A stretch of 12,909 nt of DNA from Faecalibacterium prausnitzii. Lineage in GTDB: Bacteria; Bacillota; Clostridia; Oscillospirales; Ruminococcaceae. The stretch's first letter is position 1. Each line of letters starts with the position of its first letter. Under the pieces are notes generated by a model. That model was not told the DNA's origin. It saw only the letters and a list, made by a program, of their open reading frames with translations, and did no database searches. The stretch lies in contig DCCL01000127.1 of assembly GCA_002313795.1 (NCBI GenBank), positions 8,470-21,378 of the forward strand. Reading direction: 5' to 3'. The position numbers and the translations under genes are program-made. Below are positions 11,807 to 12,909 of this stretch, piece by piece.

Positions 11807-12778
11807 ATGAAATTGAAAAAACTGCTTTCTCTCGCAGCCGCCTCTGCTCTGGTCTTTGTCACTGCAGTCGCTGCTCCCCTCACCAGCTTTGCCGACTACG
11901 GTTATTACGATTGGGACACCGATACATATTACTATGACAATTACAGTGGTTATGGCTACATCTACCTGAACTGTGATGAGATGTATCTGACCATCCCTTC
12001 CGGCAGTTCCAGCGTCAGCGACTACCTGACGGTGCAGTACGTCGAGGACCTTTACAGCACCCTCACCTGGAGCAGCAGCAACACCAGCGTCGCCACCGTT
12101 GATTCCAACGGCCGTGTCACCGGCTGGAGCCAGGGTTCTGCCATCATCACCGTCCGCTCGGACGGCGGCTCTGTGGGCCGCTGCCTGGTCTATGTCACCA
12201 AGGACAAGAGCAGTCGGCTGAACAAGAGCTACCTCTACATGGACATCGAGTACAACAACACCCAGCCCCGTGCCCAGCTGTATCTGAGCGAGGCCGCCGA
12301 CTTTGACGGCATCTCCCAGTGGCGCAGCTCCAACCCCGCTGTGGCTTCTGTTGACCGCAACGGCAACGTGACTGCCTATCAGGAGGGTGTTGCCACCATC
12401 TACGCCACCACTTACCGCAGCGGCACTCTGACCTGCACCGTTACCGTCCAGAACAACATCGGCCGTGTGACCCTGAATGAGTCCCGCCTGTATCTGGAGA
12501 GCATCGGTGCACAGGGCAAGCTGAACGCCAGCGTAGCCGTGGCCAACCCCGCATCTGTTCCCATCACCTGGACCAGCAGCAACCCTGCTGCCGCCATCGT
12601 TGACTCCACCGGCCTTGTCACCGCTGTGGGCGACGGCGAAGCCATCATCACTGCCACCTCTTCCGAGGGCCGCAAAGACACCTGCAAGGTCTACACCGGC
12701 TCTGTGGGCGTCCAGAAGAAGAAGGAAGCTTCCAGCTTCTTCGGCCTCGGCGGTCTGTTCCAGGACCTGTTCGACTGA
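11807..12778 (+). CDS. secreted protein with three BIG2 Ig-like domains
   Basis: This 323-aa protein has a classical signal peptide: KLKK, then a hydrophobic core, with cleavage expected after TSFA (about residue 29). A Tyr/Asp-rich segment follows, with ten Tyr in residues 31-53. Three bacterial Ig-like group 2 repeats come next (about 52-131, 140-215, 219-297). Each has the signature W-x-SSN-x(2)-A-x-(V/I)-D-x(2)-G-x-VT-x(4)-G-x-(A)-x-I: LTWSSSNTSVATVD, QWRSSNPAVASVD and ITWTSSNPAAAIVD. The C-terminus is KKK followed by a small amphipathic SSFFGLGGLFQDLFD. No LPXTG, SLH or other anchor is seen. BIG2 domains usually serve in adhesion or carbohydrate/cell-surface contact; the actual partner is unknown. 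Start by AAAGGAG and signal peptide. Single-gene unit with terminator. Confidence 0.88.
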   Translation: MKLKKLLSLAAASALVFVTAVAAPLTSFADYGYYDWDTDTYYYDNYSGYGYIYLNCDEMYLTIPSGSSSVSDYLTVQYVEDLYSTLTWSSSNTSVATVDSNGRVTGWSQGSAIITVRSDGGSVGRCLVYVTKDKSSRLNKSYLYMDIEYNNTQPRAQLYLSEAADFDGISQWRSSNPAVASVDRNGNVTAYQEGVATIYATTYRSGTLTCTVTVQNNIGRVTLNESRLYLESIGAQGKLNASVAVANPASVPITWTSSNPAAAIVDSTGLVTAVGDGEAIITATSSEGRKDTCKVYTGSVGVQKKKEASSFFGLGGLFQDLFD

Positions 12779-12814
12779 TGTCCGTCTCATCCCTGTAATA
12801 TAAAATCAGGATAT

Positions 12815-12859
12815 AAAAAGACCTCTCTGCTGCGGCCATGCCGTGCAGAGAGGTCTTTG
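12815..12859. terminator. bidirectional terminator
   Basis: A perfect 14-bp stem AAAGACCTCTCTGC (12817-12830)/GCAGAGAGGTCTTT (12845-12858). The plus side ends in TTT only. The minus side has TTTTT (complement of 12815-12819), so it also suits a gene entering from the right on the minus strand. Confidence 0.88.
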
Positions 12860-12876
12860 CTGTTTTCTATCGTTTT

Positions 12877-12909
12877 TTACCAGAGCCGGATGACCTTGAT
12901 GACGCCCTC
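12877..12909 (-). CDS. 3' end of an unidentified minus-strand gene (partial)
   Basis: From the right edge the minus strand reads EGVIKVIRLW and then TAA (complement of 12877-12879), 18 bp before a terminator that is strong in this direction. Ten residues are too few to identify a family. The call rests on the position before the terminator and on the plausible C-terminal residues. Confidence 0.4.
   Translation of the reverse strand, partial: EGVIKVIRLW

Noticed and set aside
11762..12790. 342-codon minus-strand open frame opposite the Ig-like protein gene
   Set aside because: The opposite frame encodes a signal peptide and three BIG2 repeats; this one is its shadow.
1..12909. tRNA or rRNA genes and insertion sequences with transposase
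   Set aside because: No cloverleaf-like or rRNA sequence and no transposase-like protein was found on either strand.

Overview
The window looks like chromosomal DNA of a gut Firmicute of the Oscillospiraceae/Ruminococcaceae type, with Faecalibacterium as my best guess. The grounds are moderately high GC, strong AGGAGG ribosome sites, AT-rich consensus promoters, a mannose-family PTS, an HPr protein, a clostridial-type TraX-family membrane protein and a secreted Ig-like protein. The genus is an inference from recognition; no 16S or other marker is present.

The left 7.7 kb is an N-acetylgalactosamine (GalNAc)/galactosamine catabolic island. It starts with the 3' part of an AraC-family regulator (2-1093, +). 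The catalytic tagatose-1,6-bisphosphate aldolase gene kbaY/gatY (1302-2153, +) follows, with its own promoter, a 127-nt leader and a terminator. A minus-strand unit runs agaS (GalN-6-P deaminase/isomerase), a mannose-family PTS EIIA (AgaF type) and yajC. Divergent from it is a plus-strand unit of nagA/agaA (deacetylase), kbaZ/gatZ (non-catalytic aldolase subunit) and an HPr phosphocarrier. Together these cover: PTS phosphorylation of GalNAc, GalNAc-6-P to GalN-6-P to tagatose-6-P, and cleavage of tagatose-1,6-bisphosphate to triose phosphates. The EIIB, EIIC and EIID subunits and the tagatose-6-P kinase are not in the window.

The middle and right parts are looser. A MATE efflux gene (7810-9195, -) has a leader that can be read as a transcription attenuator. 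Next come a tail-anchored small protein and nagB (GlcN-6-P deaminase), both on the minus strand, then a TraX-family membrane protein (-). A 455-bp non-coding stretch with repeated motifs precedes a secreted three-repeat BIG2 Ig-like protein (+). The last bases hold the 3' end of an unidentified minus-strand gene.

The most notable non-coding features are two related palindromic elements (2341-2502 and 6003-6082). Each abuts the stop codon of a gene in the GalNAc island, and all their arm mismatches are G.U wobbles on the minus strand only. Other points worth checking are the HPr with Lys instead of the regulatory Ser46, the MATE attenuator leader, and competing hairpins between agaS and the EIIA gene.
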